Below are positions 50,813 through 60,374 of a stretch of 64,000 nucleotides of DNA, piece by piece. Origin of the DNA: Methylophilus rhizosphaerae (GTDB taxonomy: Bacteria; Pseudomonadota; Gammaproteobacteria; Burkholderiales; Methylophilaceae). Location: contig NZ_FNFX01000001.1 of assembly GCF_900100975.1 (NCBI RefSeq), positions 561,820 through 625,819 of the forward strand, written 5' to 3'. A model generated the notes under the pieces. It was not told where the DNA came from, searched no databases, and saw only the letters and a program-made list of their open reading frames with translations. Numbering within the stretch: the stretch's first letter is position 1; each line of letters begins with the position of its first letter. The position numbers and the translations under genes are program-made.

Positions 50813-53221
50813 TTACAATTCCCAGTAATGGGGCTCGATTTGCCGCCAGCTGCGCACAGTGGGTACAGATCCCGAGAGGAAGTCGATCAGAACGGCACCA
50901 TGCCTGTCCGAACGTAATACCTGACTGTCCCGTACATGGTAGCGTGCGACGACTTCCGCCTTGGGGTGGCCGAAGCGGTTAAGGTAGCCCGTTGTTGCAA
51001 TCGCGACTTGTGGCTGAACCGCGGCAACAAAGCCAGCTGTTGAAGAGGTCTTGCTGCCATGGTGTGGCATGGTCATGACACTGGAAGCCAATGCGCTACC
51101 CGCTGACTGTAGCAACCAGCGCTCAGCCTCTTTTTCAATATCTCCGGTCAGCAACAGGCTACCATGCGCAGAACTCACCTGTAACACACAGCTTTTGTTG
51201 TTGTCTTTCACTGCTGCGTTCACCTCCCTGGCCGGGGACAATACGAGAAACACCACCCCATCCCACTGCCATTGCTGGCCGGCATGACAGGCATAATGTG
51301 GCAAAGGAGCCGCACGAGGAGCAGATTGCATTTGCCGGAAAAAACTGGCGTCCGGCGTCAGTGAGCTCAGGAGGCTGCCAGCAGGTACCCCGGCCAGCAC
51401 AGAGGCCATGCCGCCGACATGATCATTATCATCATGTGAAATCACCGCAATATCCAGGTGTCGCACACCCAGATGCCGCAAATAAGGCAGGACGATACGC
51501 TGCCCGGCATCGCTTTCTTCATTGTATGCCGGGCCAGCGTCGTAAAGCAGCGTATGGCGGGCAGTTCGTACCAGCACACTGAGACCCTGTCCGACATCCA
51601 GCACAGTGACTTGCATTTGGCCAGGTTGCAGCAATGGTTGCGTAGGTAACCCCAGCGGCAACCACAATAACAAGCCAGCCCAGCGCAGGGGCCATCCACG
51701 CGGCATTAACCAGGCCAGGGTTCCCAGCATGGCCATGCCCCAGGCCCACAGGGGCGGTGTAGGCACATACCAGACCGCCCCCGGTAACTGGCGTAACCAG
51801 TGCAGGCCGTGCGCGCAGCATTCCCACAGGATCGCCGCGAATTGCAGCAGGAAGTCCAGCGGCAATACTGCACCAGCGATGGCAAGCGGTACGACGCCCA
51901 CGCTGACCAGCGGAATAGCGAGCCCGTTCGCCAGCGGCGAAATCAGCGAAAGCTGGTTAAACATCAGCATCAGCACCGGCACAAACGCCAGTGTAACCAC
52001 CCATTGGGTCTGCAAGGCACTCTGCCACCAGCGCGCAGGTCGCAAACGCCCGCTCATGGCAAAAGCCAACACTGCAACGGCGCCAAATGACAACCAGAAA
52101 CCGGGCGCCATCACGGCCCAGGGATCCAGGACTAGCACCACCCAGATGGCAGCACTCAATATCCACGGGAATGGCAGTTGCCGCTTCCAGCTGAGCATGA
52201 TAACCATGGTCAGCAGCATGAACAGCGTGCGTTGTGTCGGAATGGAGAACCCGGCGAGGGCAGAATAGAGAATGGCCACCAAGGCCCCGCCAGCACTGGC
52301 AGCCAGCCGCGACGGTAACCGCAGCGACCATGCTGGCCGCAAACGCCATATCCAGCCGGTCAGCATATATCCGAGCGAGGCCAGCATGGTAATGTGCAAG
52401 CCGGAAATCGATACCAGGTGGTTAATGCCGGTATCCACAAATAACTGCCAGTCTGCCCTGGATATCTGACTGTCATCCCCGATCACCAGCGCCCGTACAA
52501 CGGCACTCTGCGGGGTAGCACCCAATACCCGCTCAATCCGCTCTCCTACCACCGTACGCCAGCGCGCAATCAGCGCCGACGGCTGCCAGACCAGCGCCTG
52601 TAACCGTCGCATGGGTGCGCGCGTGACAATGGTTCCGCTGGCACCTATCTGGTTGGCGAGGCTCCATGCCGCATAATCAAAGCCATGGGGATTCCTGGTG
52701 GCATGTGGCCGCTTGAGCCTGACATGCCATTGCCAGCGCTCGCCGGCTTGCAATGACGGCAAGACGTCCGTTGACTGGCTGATATCCCCACGGTGTGACT
52801 GATAATAAAGATGCAGGCGCACCCGCCCAGGTAACGGGCAATCAGCCCTGAAGCTACGCTCAATCACCACATCGACATGCTGTCCATGTGCATCACGCTC
52901 GGGAACACTGACGATCACGCCTTGCACCGCAATCACCTGCTGCTCGCACGCGATTGGCAACTGGGTGTGCAAGCGAAACCAGGCCCGCCCCTGCGCCCAG
53001 GCAAAACCGAGGCAGGCAATTAACAGGAGTATGCAGAGTTTACGCAGGATTTCAGCGTAAGGATGTAAAACAGCGTGGGTGAAACGTGCGTGCGTAGCTA
53101 TCAGCCCGCTGGCAGCACAGGCGGCCAGCCAGCCCAGCCAAACGGTGACAGACCAGAGTTGCGGCTGTTGCTGAAACAGCCAGACGCCAAACAACAACCC
53201 GATTGTCGCGCCTGGCAGCAT
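50813..53221 (-). CDS. comEC: DNA internalisation channel ComEC/Rec2
   Basis: Polytopic membrane protein that carries single-stranded DNA into the cytoplasm during natural transformation. The 802 residues contain the N-terminal DUF4131 domain, the Competence domain (SISGLHITMLASLGYML near 240-260, then many membrane segments) and a C-terminal metallo-beta-lactamase-like domain with SHDDNDHVGG, TGDIEKEAE and PHHGSKTSS. Most ComEC parts are complete; other transformation genes are not in this window. It lies downstream of lolD. Confidence 0.93.
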   Translation of the reverse strand: MLPGATIGLLFGVWLFQQQPQLWSVTVWLGWLAACAASGLIATHARFTHAVLHPYAEILRKLCILLLIACLGFAWAQGRAWFRLHTQLPIACEQQVIAVQGVIVSVPERDAHGQHVDVVIERSFRADCPLPGRVRLHLYYQSHRGDISQSTDVLPSLQAGERWQWHVRLKRPHATRNPHGFDYAAWSLANQIGASGTIVTRAPMRRLQALVWQPSALIARWRTVVGERIERVLGATPQSAVVRALVIGDDSQISRADWQLFVDTGINHLVSISGLHITMLASLGYMLTGWIWRLRPAWSLRLPSRLAASAGGALVAILYSALAGFSIPTQRTLFMLLTMVIMLSWKRQLPFPWILSAAIWVVLVLDPWAVMAPGFWLSFGAVAVLAFAMSGRLRPARWWQSALQTQWVVTLAFVPVLMLMFNQLSLISPLANGLAIPLVSVGVVPLAIAGAVLPLDFLLQFAAILWECCAHGLHWLRQLPGAVWYVPTPPLWAWGMAMLGTLAWLMPRGWPLRWAGLLLWLPLGLPTQPLLQPGQMQVTVLDVGQGLSVLVRTARHTLLYDAGPAYNEESDAGQRIVLPYLRHLGVRHLDIAVISHDDNDHVGGMASVLAGVPAGSLLSSLTPDASFFRQMQSAPRAAPLPHYACHAGQQWQWDGVVFLVLSPAREVNAAVKDNNKSCVLQVSSAHGSLLLTGDIEKEAERWLLQSAGSALASSVMTMPHHGSKTSSTAGFVAAVQPQVAIATTGYLNRFGHPKAEVVARYHVRDSQVLRSDRHGAVLIDFLSGSVPTVRSWRQIEPHYWEL

Positions 53222-53229
53222 GAATGCGG

Positions 53230-53937
53230 TTATACCGAAGAAATGGCCTGCTCAGGATGACATTCTATGGTTTGCAACCGGCCATCCTGCAGATGATATT
53301 GCCGGTGCATGCGGGCCGCCAGTGACAAATCGTGCGTGACCACCACCAGCGCTGTCCCCTGCTGGGACTGTATCTGCAACAGTAATTCAAATACCTGCTC
53401 CGCGGTTTGCCGGTCCAGGTTTCCGGTAGGCTCGTCTGCCAGTATACAGCGTGGTTGTGTCACCAGCGCACGGGCGAGTGCAGCCCGCTGGCGCTCCCCG
53501 CCTGACAGCTCTCCTGGCGTATGTTGCAAGCGATGGGCAAGACCGACCTGCGACAAATAATATTCTGCCTGCGCCAATGCCTGCGCACGCGGAATACGGC
53601 GGACAAACAAGGGCATGGCGACATTTTCCAGTGCACTGAATTCCGGCAACAAATGATGGAACTGGTACACAAATCCCAGGTACTGGTTGCGCATGGCGCT
53701 TTTTTCGACTTCGGACAATGATGCCAGCGGCTTGCCTAACCATTGCACACTGCCGTGCGTAGGCGCATCCAGCCCACCCAGCAAATGCAGCAAAGTGCTT
53801 TTTCCGCTGCCGGACGTCCCGACAATGGCCACATGTTCGCCTGCTGCCAGTTGCAAATCCACCCCTGTCAGTACCGATGTATCGAGGCCTTCATATGTCT
53901 TGGCCAGCCCCTGGCACTGCAAAATCATATTACTCAT
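53230..53937 (-). CDS. lolD: Lipoprotein-releasing ATPase LolD
   Basis: ATPase of the LolCDE machine, which detaches outer-membrane lipoproteins from the inner membrane. The 235 residues include Walker [18 protein letters not shown] near 35-51, signature LSGGERQR and Walker [12 protein letters not shown]. Its start overlaps the lolC end by eight bases. comEC follows after an eight-base gap. Confidence 0.94.
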   Translation of the reverse strand: MSNMILQCQGLAKTYEGLDTSVLTGVDLQLAAGEHVAIVGTSGSGKSTLLHLLGGLDAPTHGSVQWLGKPLASLSEVEKSAMRNQYLGFVYQFHHLLPEFSALENVAMPLFVRRIPRAQALAQAEYYLSQVGLAHRLQHTPGELSGGERQRAALARALVTQPRCILADEPTGNLDRQTAEQVFELLLQIQSQQGTALVVVTHDLSLAARMHRQYHLQDGRLQTIECHPEQAISSV

Positions 53938-55237
53938 AACGCAATGCCTCTGCCGGATTCATTTTAGCAGCGCGGCCACTGGGGTACAGCGTCGCCACCA
54001 GGCTCAGGATAATGGATAACGACACAATCGCAGTCACATCCGACCACATCAGTTTGGAAGGTAAATCGCTGATGTAATACACATCCTTGGACAGGAATTG
54101 CACATTGAAAGTCCGCTCTATCCACGGCACCACGGTTTCGATATTCAGCGCCAGCAACACGCCCAGCACTGCCCCGGAAACCGTACCGATCACACCTATC
54201 ATCGCCCCTTGCACCACAAACATGCGGCGGATGGCCTGTGGCGTGGCACCCATGGTTCGCAAAATGGCGATATCGGCCCGTTTGTCTGTCACTGCCATCA
54301 CCAGGGTAGACACAATATTAAACGCCGCCACCGCCACAATCAGCGCCAGGATAATGAACATCACGCGTTTCTCCATCTGGATCGCCTTAAAGAAATTGGC
54401 ATGCTGCTGCGTCCAGTCGGTAATGTAGTAATTGGGCCCCAGTGCCTGCATCAGCTCGCGGCTGACGCGGTCTGCCATAAACAGGTCCGCCAGTTTCAAG
54501 CGTATGCCGGATACCTGGTCACCCATGCGATACAGCTTGGCTGCGTCGTCCATGTGGATCAACGCCAGCCCGGCGTCATACTCATACATACCGACCTGGA
54601 AAATCCCGCTCACGGTAAATTGCTTGATGCGCGGCACCAGACCTGCCGGTGTCACCTGGCCCTGCGGTGCCATCAACACCACTTTCTCGCCTAGCCGCAC
54701 ACCGAGCGCCTGCGCCAGGTCTGCCCCCAATACAATATTAAACTTGCCGGCCTGCAGCGCATTCAGTTGCCCGACTTTCATCTGAGAAGCCAGCTCGGAA
54801 ACGGCACTTTCTTGCACCGGCAATACCCCGCGAATCAGCACACCCTGCACAGCCTGGTCGCGTGTCAGCATGCCCTGCGCCATGATATAAGGCGCCATGC
54901 CTTGTACCGGACTGGAAAAGGCTTTGGGCGGAATGGATTGAATCTGCTGCTGCACATGCTGCCAGTCAGGCAGGCCAGCGTCAAAACTGCGCACTTCTAT
55001 ATGTGACGCCACACCCAGGATGCGTTGACGCAATTCGTCCTGGAAACCGTTCATGACGGACAGCACCACAATCAGCGCCATCACGCCCAGAGCGATGCCT
55101 ATCATGCTGGTCAGCGAAATAAACGAAATGAAATGGTTGTTACGCTTGGCCCGCGTGTAGCGCCAGCCTATCCATAACTCGTAAGGCAGGCGTTGTGCCA
55201 GCGCGTGTTTGAATGCAGAAAATGAACCGTGACTCAT
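53930..55237 (-). CDS. lolC: Lipoprotein-releasing permease LolC/LolE
   Basis: Membrane subunit of the lipoprotein-releasing ABC system. The 435 residues have one N-terminal membrane segment ([20 protein letters not shown]), a large periplasmic domain and three C-terminal segments in the FtsX-like domain. The N-terminal [15 protein letters not shown] is the family signature. Only one permease gene is visible, suggesting a single LolC/E-type (LolF-like) homodimer as in many non-enteric proteobacteria. Confidence 0.93.
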   Translation of the reverse strand: MSHGSFSAFKHALAQRLPYELWIGWRYTRAKRNNHFISFISLTSMIGIALGVMALIVVLSVMNGFQDELRQRILGVASHIEVRSFDAGLPDWQHVQQQIQSIPPKAFSSPVQGMAPYIMAQGMLTRDQAVQGVLIRGVLPVQESAVSELASQMKVGQLNALQAGKFNIVLGADLAQALGVRLGEKVVLMAPQGQVTPAGLVPRIKQFTVSGIFQVGMYEYDAGLALIHMDDAAKLYRMGDQVSGIRLKLADLFMADRVSRELMQALGPNYYITDWTQQHANFFKAIQMEKRVMFIILALIVAVAAFNIVSTLVMAVTDKRADIAILRTMGATPQAIRRMFVVQGAMIGVIGTVSGAVLGVLLALNIETVVPWIERTFNVQFLSKDVYYISDLPSKLMWSDVTAIVSLSIILSLVATLYPSGRAAKMNPAEALRYE

Positions 55238-55428
55238 GCCCGTATCTTAACAGGTTTAAGCAAATATTTGCTGGCACTTTCGCCGGTCACTGGCTGTGGC
55301 ACAGGACTGTCAGTCAACTCCGACGCATGATTGCGCGATTCTCCGACTGTATCCCGGAATGGTAGCCTTTAAGATGCCTACAGGTCCCATGACCGACAGA
55401 ATGAATCTTAAATCTTAGGAGAACCGGC

Positions 55429-55632
55429 ATGAATAAAGATATTTTCGAGGGTAACTGGAAACAACTGAAAGGCAAAGTGCAGGAGCAATGGGGCAAGCTG
55501 ACCAATGATGACCTGGATGTCATTGAAGGCAAGCGCGATCAGGTTGCCGGTAAAATCCAGGAGCGTTATGGCATCAGCAAAGATGAGGCCGAAAAGCAGA
55601 TCAAAGCCTGGGAAAAAGACCACCTGCATTAA
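55429..55632 (+). CDS. CsbD family stress protein
   Basis: A 67-residue soluble protein of the CsbD family, small general-stress proteins of unknown biochemical function. The pattern MNKDIFEGNWKQLKGKVQEQ, then KLTNDDLDVIEGKRDQVAGKIQERYG and the closing KAWEKD is diagnostic. ATG 55429 follows AGGAGAACCGGC. The 191-base region between lolC and this gene should hold both promoters. A strong hairpin follows at 55653-55683. Confidence 0.92.
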   Translation: MNKDIFEGNWKQLKGKVQEQWGKLTNDDLDVIEGKRDQVAGKIQERYGISKDEAEKQIKAWEKDHLH

Positions 55633-55652
55633 TGGGGTGATCGACCTCCGGT

Positions 55653-55683
55653 GAAACAGGGCAAGCACAGCTTGCCCTGTTTC
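55653..55683. terminator. Strong bidirectional hairpin after csbD
   Basis: A fourteen-base-pair perfect stem (GAAACAGGGCAAGC and its complement) with an ACA loop, lying between the convergent csbD and the 75-residue gene. U-tracts are short, so termination efficiency is uncertain. Confidence 0.7.
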
Positions 55684-55709
55684 ATGGCATCTCTCCCAGG
55701 AAGATGCAA

Positions 55710-55937
55710 TTAAAAGCCAGCGTCCCGGATGACGTCAATCTCCAGGCACTCAAGCGCCCTGGCCCGTTCATAGTATTTAATAGCCCTGTGCTGGAATTTT
55801 TCGGCAAGCCGGTCAGTCCGTGCTGCAAGGGTTTTATCCCTGGCAACCACATTGAACAGGTAAGACGCAATGCGTTGATGAATCTGGGCATTCGCATACA
55901 GATCACTCAGCAGTTTTTTCTTTGCTATTGGTTTCAT
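55710..55937 (-). CDS. Small helical protein of unknown function
   Basis: A 75-residue basic, fully helical-looking protein that I do not recognise. It lacks a signal peptide. Two helices can be drawn (KKKLLSDLYANAQIHQRIASYLF and LAARTDRLAEKFQHRAIKYYERARAL), the second amphipathic. ATG 55937 follows the strong ribosome site GGGGAGG, which argues that it is a real gene. It is convergent with csbD and divergent from the XRE regulator. Confidence 0.65.
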   Translation of the reverse strand: MKPIAKKKLLSDLYANAQIHQRIASYLFNVVARDKTLAARTDRLAEKFQHRAIKYYERARALECLEIDVIRDAGF

Positions 55938-56023
55938 ATCCTCCCCTTACTATCCGTCATCCATTTACCTGATATTTTTATAAATACTGGCAGGCTTGCG
56001 TACAAGGTCAGCCAATACATAAA

Positions 56024-56053
56024 AACCCGTTTTGGGATATTCTATAACGGGTT
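56024..56053 (+). promoter_or_regulatory. Inverted repeat AACCCGTT-N14-AACGGGTT upstream of the XRE gene
   Basis: Perfect eight-base arms at 56024-56031 and 56046-56053, separated by 14 bases, 15 bases before the regulator start. This is a plausible operator for the helix-turn-helix protein encoded next to it. Confidence 0.45.
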
Positions 56054-56056
56054 ATT

Positions 56057-56096
56057 TAATTTTGGCTATGCCAAGCTCTATACACAGCCAAAATTA
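56057..56096 (+). promoter_or_regulatory. 11-bp inverted repeat enclosing the XRE start codon
   Basis: Arms TAATTTTGGCT (56057-56067) and AGCCAAAATTA (56086-56096) are perfect complements, and the 18-base loop opens with the ATG at 56068. In RNA this would form a hairpin at the start site, and as DNA it could be a second operator. The gene also lacks a Shine-Dalgarno sequence. Confidence 0.5.
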
Positions 56097-56313
56097 TCAA
56101 CTCTTCAGGGAAATGCTGGTGAATGCACGTTTGGCTGCCGGCCTGACACAGGTTGAACTGGCACGTCAAATCCAGAAGCCGCAAAGCTATGTCTCAAAAT
56201 ACGAGCGTGGAGAGCGCAGGGTGGACTTTACCGAATTTATACACATCGGCACCATTCTGAAAATTGACCCCCGGCAGTTTATTGCGGAATATCTTCAGAA
56301 AACGTCTGCATAA
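56068..56313 (+). CDS. XRE-family helix-turn-helix regulator
   Basis: An 81-residue single-domain DNA-binding protein. The helix-turn-helix runs from AAGLTQVELARQIQKPQSYVSKYERGERRVD (near residues 21-51), ending in a family tail FTEFIHIGTILKIDPRQFI. The N-terminus MPSSIHSQNYQLF matches a common subfamily and decides the start at ATG 56068, although there is no ribosome site and the codon lies in a hairpin loop. Such regulators often repress their own gene. The next gene starts 32 bases later. Confidence 0.85.
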   Translation: MPSSIHSQNYQLFREMLVNARLAAGLTQVELARQIQKPQSYVSKYERGERRVDFTEFIHIGTILKIDPRQFIAEYLQKTSA

Positions 56314-56345
56314 TCGCCGACAGCCAAGGAGGGAGGGATATCATT

Positions 56346-56561
56346 ATGGAAAAACGCACATTGTTTAAGCACCTGCTGGATACCTGGCAATCGTTGGACG
56401 GCGTATGGCAGCAAGATGCTTTTCTATTGTGGATGTGCGTGATAGTGGTGGTAATGCTGTTTTCCAGCGGTGCCGTTATTGGCTTATTCTTGCAATCCCT
56501 GTGGGGAATTTTTACCAGCGGCCATCAACGGACAGAGACTGACACCAGCCCTCATCCATGA
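56346..56561 (+). CDS. Small single-pass membrane protein, unknown
   Basis: A 71-residue protein with one strong hydrophobic segment (about 27-50, LLWMCVIVVVMLFSSGAVIGLFL) flanked by an amphipathic N-terminal part and a polar C-terminal tail (GHQRTETDTSPHP). It begins behind an exceptional ribosome site (AAGGAGGGAGGGA). It follows the XRE regulator on the same strand, so it may be part of that unit. No homologue is recognised. Confidence 0.65.
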   Translation: MEKRTLFKHLLDTWQSLDGVWQQDAFLLWMCVIVVVMLFSSGAVIGLFLQSLWGIFTSGHQRTETDTSPHP

Positions 56562-56571
56562 AAAACAAAAG

Positions 56572-56826
56572 CTATACAGACTCCAGAAACTGCCTGATTG
56601 CGCTCAGTTCACGCGAGATATCTGCCGCATAATCCTCATACTGGTGCCCGCCGGTGCGGGCATACCAGTACTTGCTGTTCCAGGTATCGCCTTCAATTTT
56701 ATGCAACACGGCATGTATCCAGTTGGCCGTGCTATCGCTGTAATCCTGCGCAATCTGGTGCGCAGCATCCCAATCACCGGCCTGGGCAAATGTCACAGCC
56801 TCCAGCAAGTGCGCGCGGTTAGACAT
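56572..56826 (-). CDS. Conserved small cytoplasmic protein of unknown function
   Basis: An 84-residue protein. It starts in the gloA end with an eight-base overlap and so is probably translationally coupled. It is rich in Trp, His and Tyr, with a helix pair resembling a single tetratricopeptide-like hairpin ([22 protein letters not shown]) and the segment [22 protein letters not shown] recall similar short proteins beside glyoxalase genes but cannot assign a function. Confidence 0.7.
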   Translation of the reverse strand: MSNRAHLLEAVTFAQAGDWDAAHQIAQDYSDSTANWIHAVLHKIEGDTWNSKYWYARTGGHQYEDYAADISRELSAIRQFLESV

Positions 56827-57226
56827 GCTCCGGATACTCGATGGTGCCTTTCTGGATAAACTCTATCTTGTAGCCATCCGGGTCTTCGATAAACGCAATG
56901 ACAATGGTGCCATGCTTCATCGGCCCGGCCTCACGCACCACTTTACCGCCCTTGGCCTTCACCAGTTCACAGGCTTTATACGCATCATCGACTTCAATCG
57001 CCATATGCCCGTAGGCCCCCCCCATTTCGTAACTGGTTTTACCGTAGTTATACGTCAGTTCCAGCACGGTATTCTGGTATTCATTGCCATAGCCGACAAA
57101 TGCCAGGGTAAACTCGCCATCCGGGTAATCCTGGGTGCGGATCAGCTTCATGCCCAGCACGCCGGTATAAAAATCGATAGAGCGCTGTAAATTTCCAACG
57201 CGCAACATGGTATGTAATATTCGCAT
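56819..57226 (-). CDS. gloA: Lactoylglutathione lyase (glyoxalase I)
   Basis: Converts the methylglyoxal-glutathione adduct to lactoylglutathione. The 135 residues resemble Escherichia coli GloA closely: metal ligands His5 (LHTMLRVG), Glu in VLELTYNYG, His in YGHMAIEV and Glu in KIEFIQK. This is the Ni/Co-type class. It lies downstream of the ferredoxin gene by 47 bases and overlaps the next small gene by eight. Confidence 0.95.
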   Translation of the reverse strand: MRILHTMLRVGNLQRSIDFYTGVLGMKLIRTQDYPDGEFTLAFVGYGNEYQNTVLELTYNYGKTSYEMGGAYGHMAIEVDDAYKACELVKAKGGKVVREAGPMKHGTIVIAFIEDPDGYKIEFIQKGTIEYPEHV

Positions 57227-57273
57227 GGGGGGTTCCTTGAAAAATTGTTTTTTATTAATGTGTACCGCTATCT

Positions 57274-58012
<739 letters not shown>

Positions 58013-58045
58013 TACACCTTTTTCCCCATCTGACAGGCGCATGGA

Positions 58046-58591
58046 TCAGGCGAATGCCTGCACCGGCTGCAGCAAATGATAAAACACCTGCCCGGCTTTG
58101 CCGGACTTCACCACTTGCCACTGCCCGTCGGATTTTAACGCATATTCGGCCTCCACATACAACCAGCCCTCTGCGGACAGGTGTGCTGCCAGTAGCGGCA
58201 ACAACTTATCCAGCCACTGTTTATGGTAAGGCGGATCGCAGAAAATCACATCGTACCGCTGCAGGTTCTGCGCCAGGAACTGCAAGGCATCCGCTTGCCG
58301 GATATCGGCCTGTGTCGCACCAAGCAGGCGCTGGTTCTGTAATAAGGCCTGAAAAGGCGCCTTGGCAAATTCCAGCAAGGTGGCTTGTCGCGCATGACGT
58401 GACAGTGCCTCAAACCCCAATGCACCGGTGCCGGCAAACAAATCCAGGCAGGTTTTACCGGTCAGGTCCTGGCCCAGCCAGTTAAACAGGGTCTGGCGCA
58501 CGCGGTCCGAGGTCGGGCGCAAACCTTCCGCATCAGGGAATTTCAGTATCCGGCTACGCCAAATTCCAGCATTAAGACGAACTTGATTCAT
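58046..58591 (-). CDS. rsmD: 16S rRNA (guanine966-N2)-methyltransferase
   Basis: Methylates G966 of 16S rRNA. The 181 residues contain LFAGTGALGFEALSRHA near 50-66 (AdoMet site) and the catalytic FCDPPYHKQW. Upstream motif PTSDRVRQTLFNWL is also diagnostic. It belongs to the rsmD-coaD-fdx-gloA transcript. The 158-base gap to the divergent membrane gene holds both promoters. Confidence 0.96.
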   Translation of the reverse strand: MNQVRLNAGIWRSRILKFPDAEGLRPTSDRVRQTLFNWLGQDLTGKTCLDLFAGTGALGFEALSRHARQATLLEFAKAPFQALLQNQRLLGATQADIRQADALQFLAQNLQRYDVIFCDPPYHKQWLDKLLPLLAAHLSAEGWLYVEAEYALKSDGQWQVVKSGKAGQVFYHLLQPVQAFA

Positions 58592-58749
58592 GAATAGTAT
58601 TCAATCGATGAACAACGGCAAAGCCGTATTATAAAGGGTTCATGGTCCATGACGACATGAGTGGGTCCTTGCCTTCAATCTGTGCCCGTTTTGGTGCCGC
58701 GCAAACAGATCGTGCTATCATTTAAGGCAACGAACAAAGGGAATAGCGC

Positions 58750-58959
58750 ATGGAATATTTACTGGGGTTTGGTTTGCTGGGCGGCGTGATTGCACTGGCG
58801 CTGACATTATTCTGGATCTGGATGCTGGTGGATTGCCTGGCCAACCAGAACGAAGACAAGCTGGTCTGGTTCCTGGTGATTTTCTTCCTGAACCTGCTGG
58901 GCGCGTTTTTATACTACCTGCTGGCACGCAAAAAGCGCACGGGACTCCCTACCCTGTAA
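58750..58959 (+). CDS. PLDc_N-type small membrane protein
   Basis: A 69-residue protein with two membrane helices (about 5-29 and 38-58). The motif WIWMLVDCLANQNEDKLVWFLVI followed by LNLLGAFLYYLLARKKR matches the phospholipase D N-terminal (PLDc_N) membrane domain. Function unknown. A hairpin at 58977-59001 ends transcription. Confidence 0.85.
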   Translation: MEYLLGFGLLGGVIALALTLFWIWMLVDCLANQNEDKLVWFLVIFFLNLLGAFLYYLLARKKRTGLPTL

Positions 58960-58976
58960 CAGGGCCTCATCAACAA

Positions 58977-59001
58977 AAAAGCCGGTAATTTACCGGCTTT
59001 T
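58977..59001. terminator. Terminator between the PLDc_N gene and the M16 gene
   Basis: Stem AAAAGCCGGTAA with its complement, nearly without loop, symmetrical A/T runs. It serves convergent transcripts. Confidence 0.8.
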
Positions 59002-59015
59002 GTTTTGCCAACAGC

Positions 59016-60326
59016 TTATTCTGCACCCACGATCACCGTAGCAAACCGTTCCGGATGTATGCGCCGCCTGAATGCATCGTTGACCTGCTCCACCGTCACT
59101 TGCGCAACCTCTGCGTTAAAACTGTCAAGATAATCCAGCGGCAAGCGATAGAAACCAATCACACTGAGGTATTCCAGGATTTTACTGTTGCTGTCGATAC
59201 GCAGGGGAAACCCGCCGATCAGGTTATCCTTGGCTGCTTGCAACTCCTGTTCGGTCACGCCTTTGTCCACAAACGCCTGTACGGTTTGCTTTACCAGTTC
59301 CAAGGCCTCGCCTGCCTGTGCTTTCTTGGTCTGCAAACCAATCTGGAATGGCCCCAACGCAGCCATCGGCATAAAATAGCTGTAGACACTATAGGCCAGG
59401 CCGCGTTTTTCACGCACTTCTTCGGTCAGGCGAGACACAAAACCGCCCCCGCCTAAAATATAGTTACCCACATACAGCGGAAAAAAGTCAGGATCGCCAC
59501 GCCTGGTGCCCGGCTGGCCAAGCAGGATATGTGCTTGCAAGGCAGGATGCGCTATTTTTTTCAGGCTGGCGGTTTTGAGAGGGGCCACGGCGGAAACCAG
59601 CGCTACGGCGGGGCCTTGGGGCAATCCCGCACTTAGCTGTTCAGCAATCTGTTTGGCTTGTGCCAAGGTCAGGTCACCCATCATGGCAATCACCGCGGAT
59701 TTAGCCGTGTAATGACTTTGATAAAACTGGCGTAATTGCGTTGCAGCCAAGGCGGGTACCGTATCGATTTCACCGCCCTCGTCCAGGCTGTAAGGATGCG
59801 TGCCATACAGCGATTGCATAAAGGCTTTCTCGGCAATACTGTCCGGCTCGGTTTCCGCTTCCTGCAGGCCAGCGACAATACGCGCCTGTTCGCGCTTCAA
59901 TACGGTCTCAGGGAAGTCAGGCCGGTGCAGCACCAGGCTGAAAGCATCCAGTGCCCCTTGCTGCTCGCTGGTCAGGGTACGCAATCTAAAACTGGCACGG
60001 TCTGCATCGAAGCTGCTGCCGAGTACGGCGCCAATATCGGCAAAGCGGTTGGTCAGCGTTTCTTCATCCAGGCCGCCAGCCACCAATGCCATCATATGAT
60101 GCGTCACGCCAGCCAGGCCTGAAGTTTGCGCAGTATCATAGGCACTGCCAGCCGGGAAGTTCACGCTGATATCCATCATGGGCAAGCCATGATTCTCGAC
60201 AAAATACACGTCACTGCCCTGTGCGGTGGTCCAGTGCTGGATATTCACACCGGCCAACACACCTACTGCATAACTTTGCAGCAGCAACGCCAGCAAGGTG
60301 ATTTTCAAAAAATTTAACGCGTTCAT
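59016..60326 (-). CDS. M16-family peptidase subunit, zinc motif lost
   Basis: A 436-residue exported protein of the M16 (pitrilysin/PqqL-like) family, with a signal peptide near residues 1-26. It has two M16 domains. Where active members read HxxEH, this one reads THHMMALVAG, so the zinc site is missing, and the protein is probably the non-catalytic partner. The motif GNYILGGGGFVSRL in the second domain is conserved. ATG 60326 follows AGGAAACAAC; an in-frame ATG at 60350 is less likely. It lies 48 bases after the catalytic subunit. Confidence 0.9.
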   Translation of the reverse strand: MNALNFLKITLLALLLQSYAVGVLAGVNIQHWTTAQGSDVYFVENHGLPMMDISVNFPAGSAYDTAQTSGLAGVTHHMMALVAGGLDEETLTNRFADIGAVLGSSFDADRASFRLRTLTSEQQGALDAFSLVLHRPDFPETVLKREQARIVAGLQEAETEPDSIAEKAFMQSLYGTHPYSLDEGGEIDTVPALAATQLRQFYQSHYTAKSAVIAMMGDLTLAQAKQIAEQLSAGLPQGPAVALVSAVAPLKTASLKKIAHPALQAHILLGQPGTRRGDPDFFPLYVGNYILGGGGFVSRLTEEVREKRGLAYSVYSYFMPMAALGPFQIGLQTKKAQAGEALELVKQTVQAFVDKGVTEQELQAAKDNLIGGFPLRIDSNSKILEYLSVIGFYRLPLDYLDSFNAEVAQVTVEQVNDAFRRRIHPERFATVIVGAE

Positions 60327-60374
60327 GTTGTTTCCTACATTATTTGCCATGCGGAATGATCTGTGAATGAGAGA

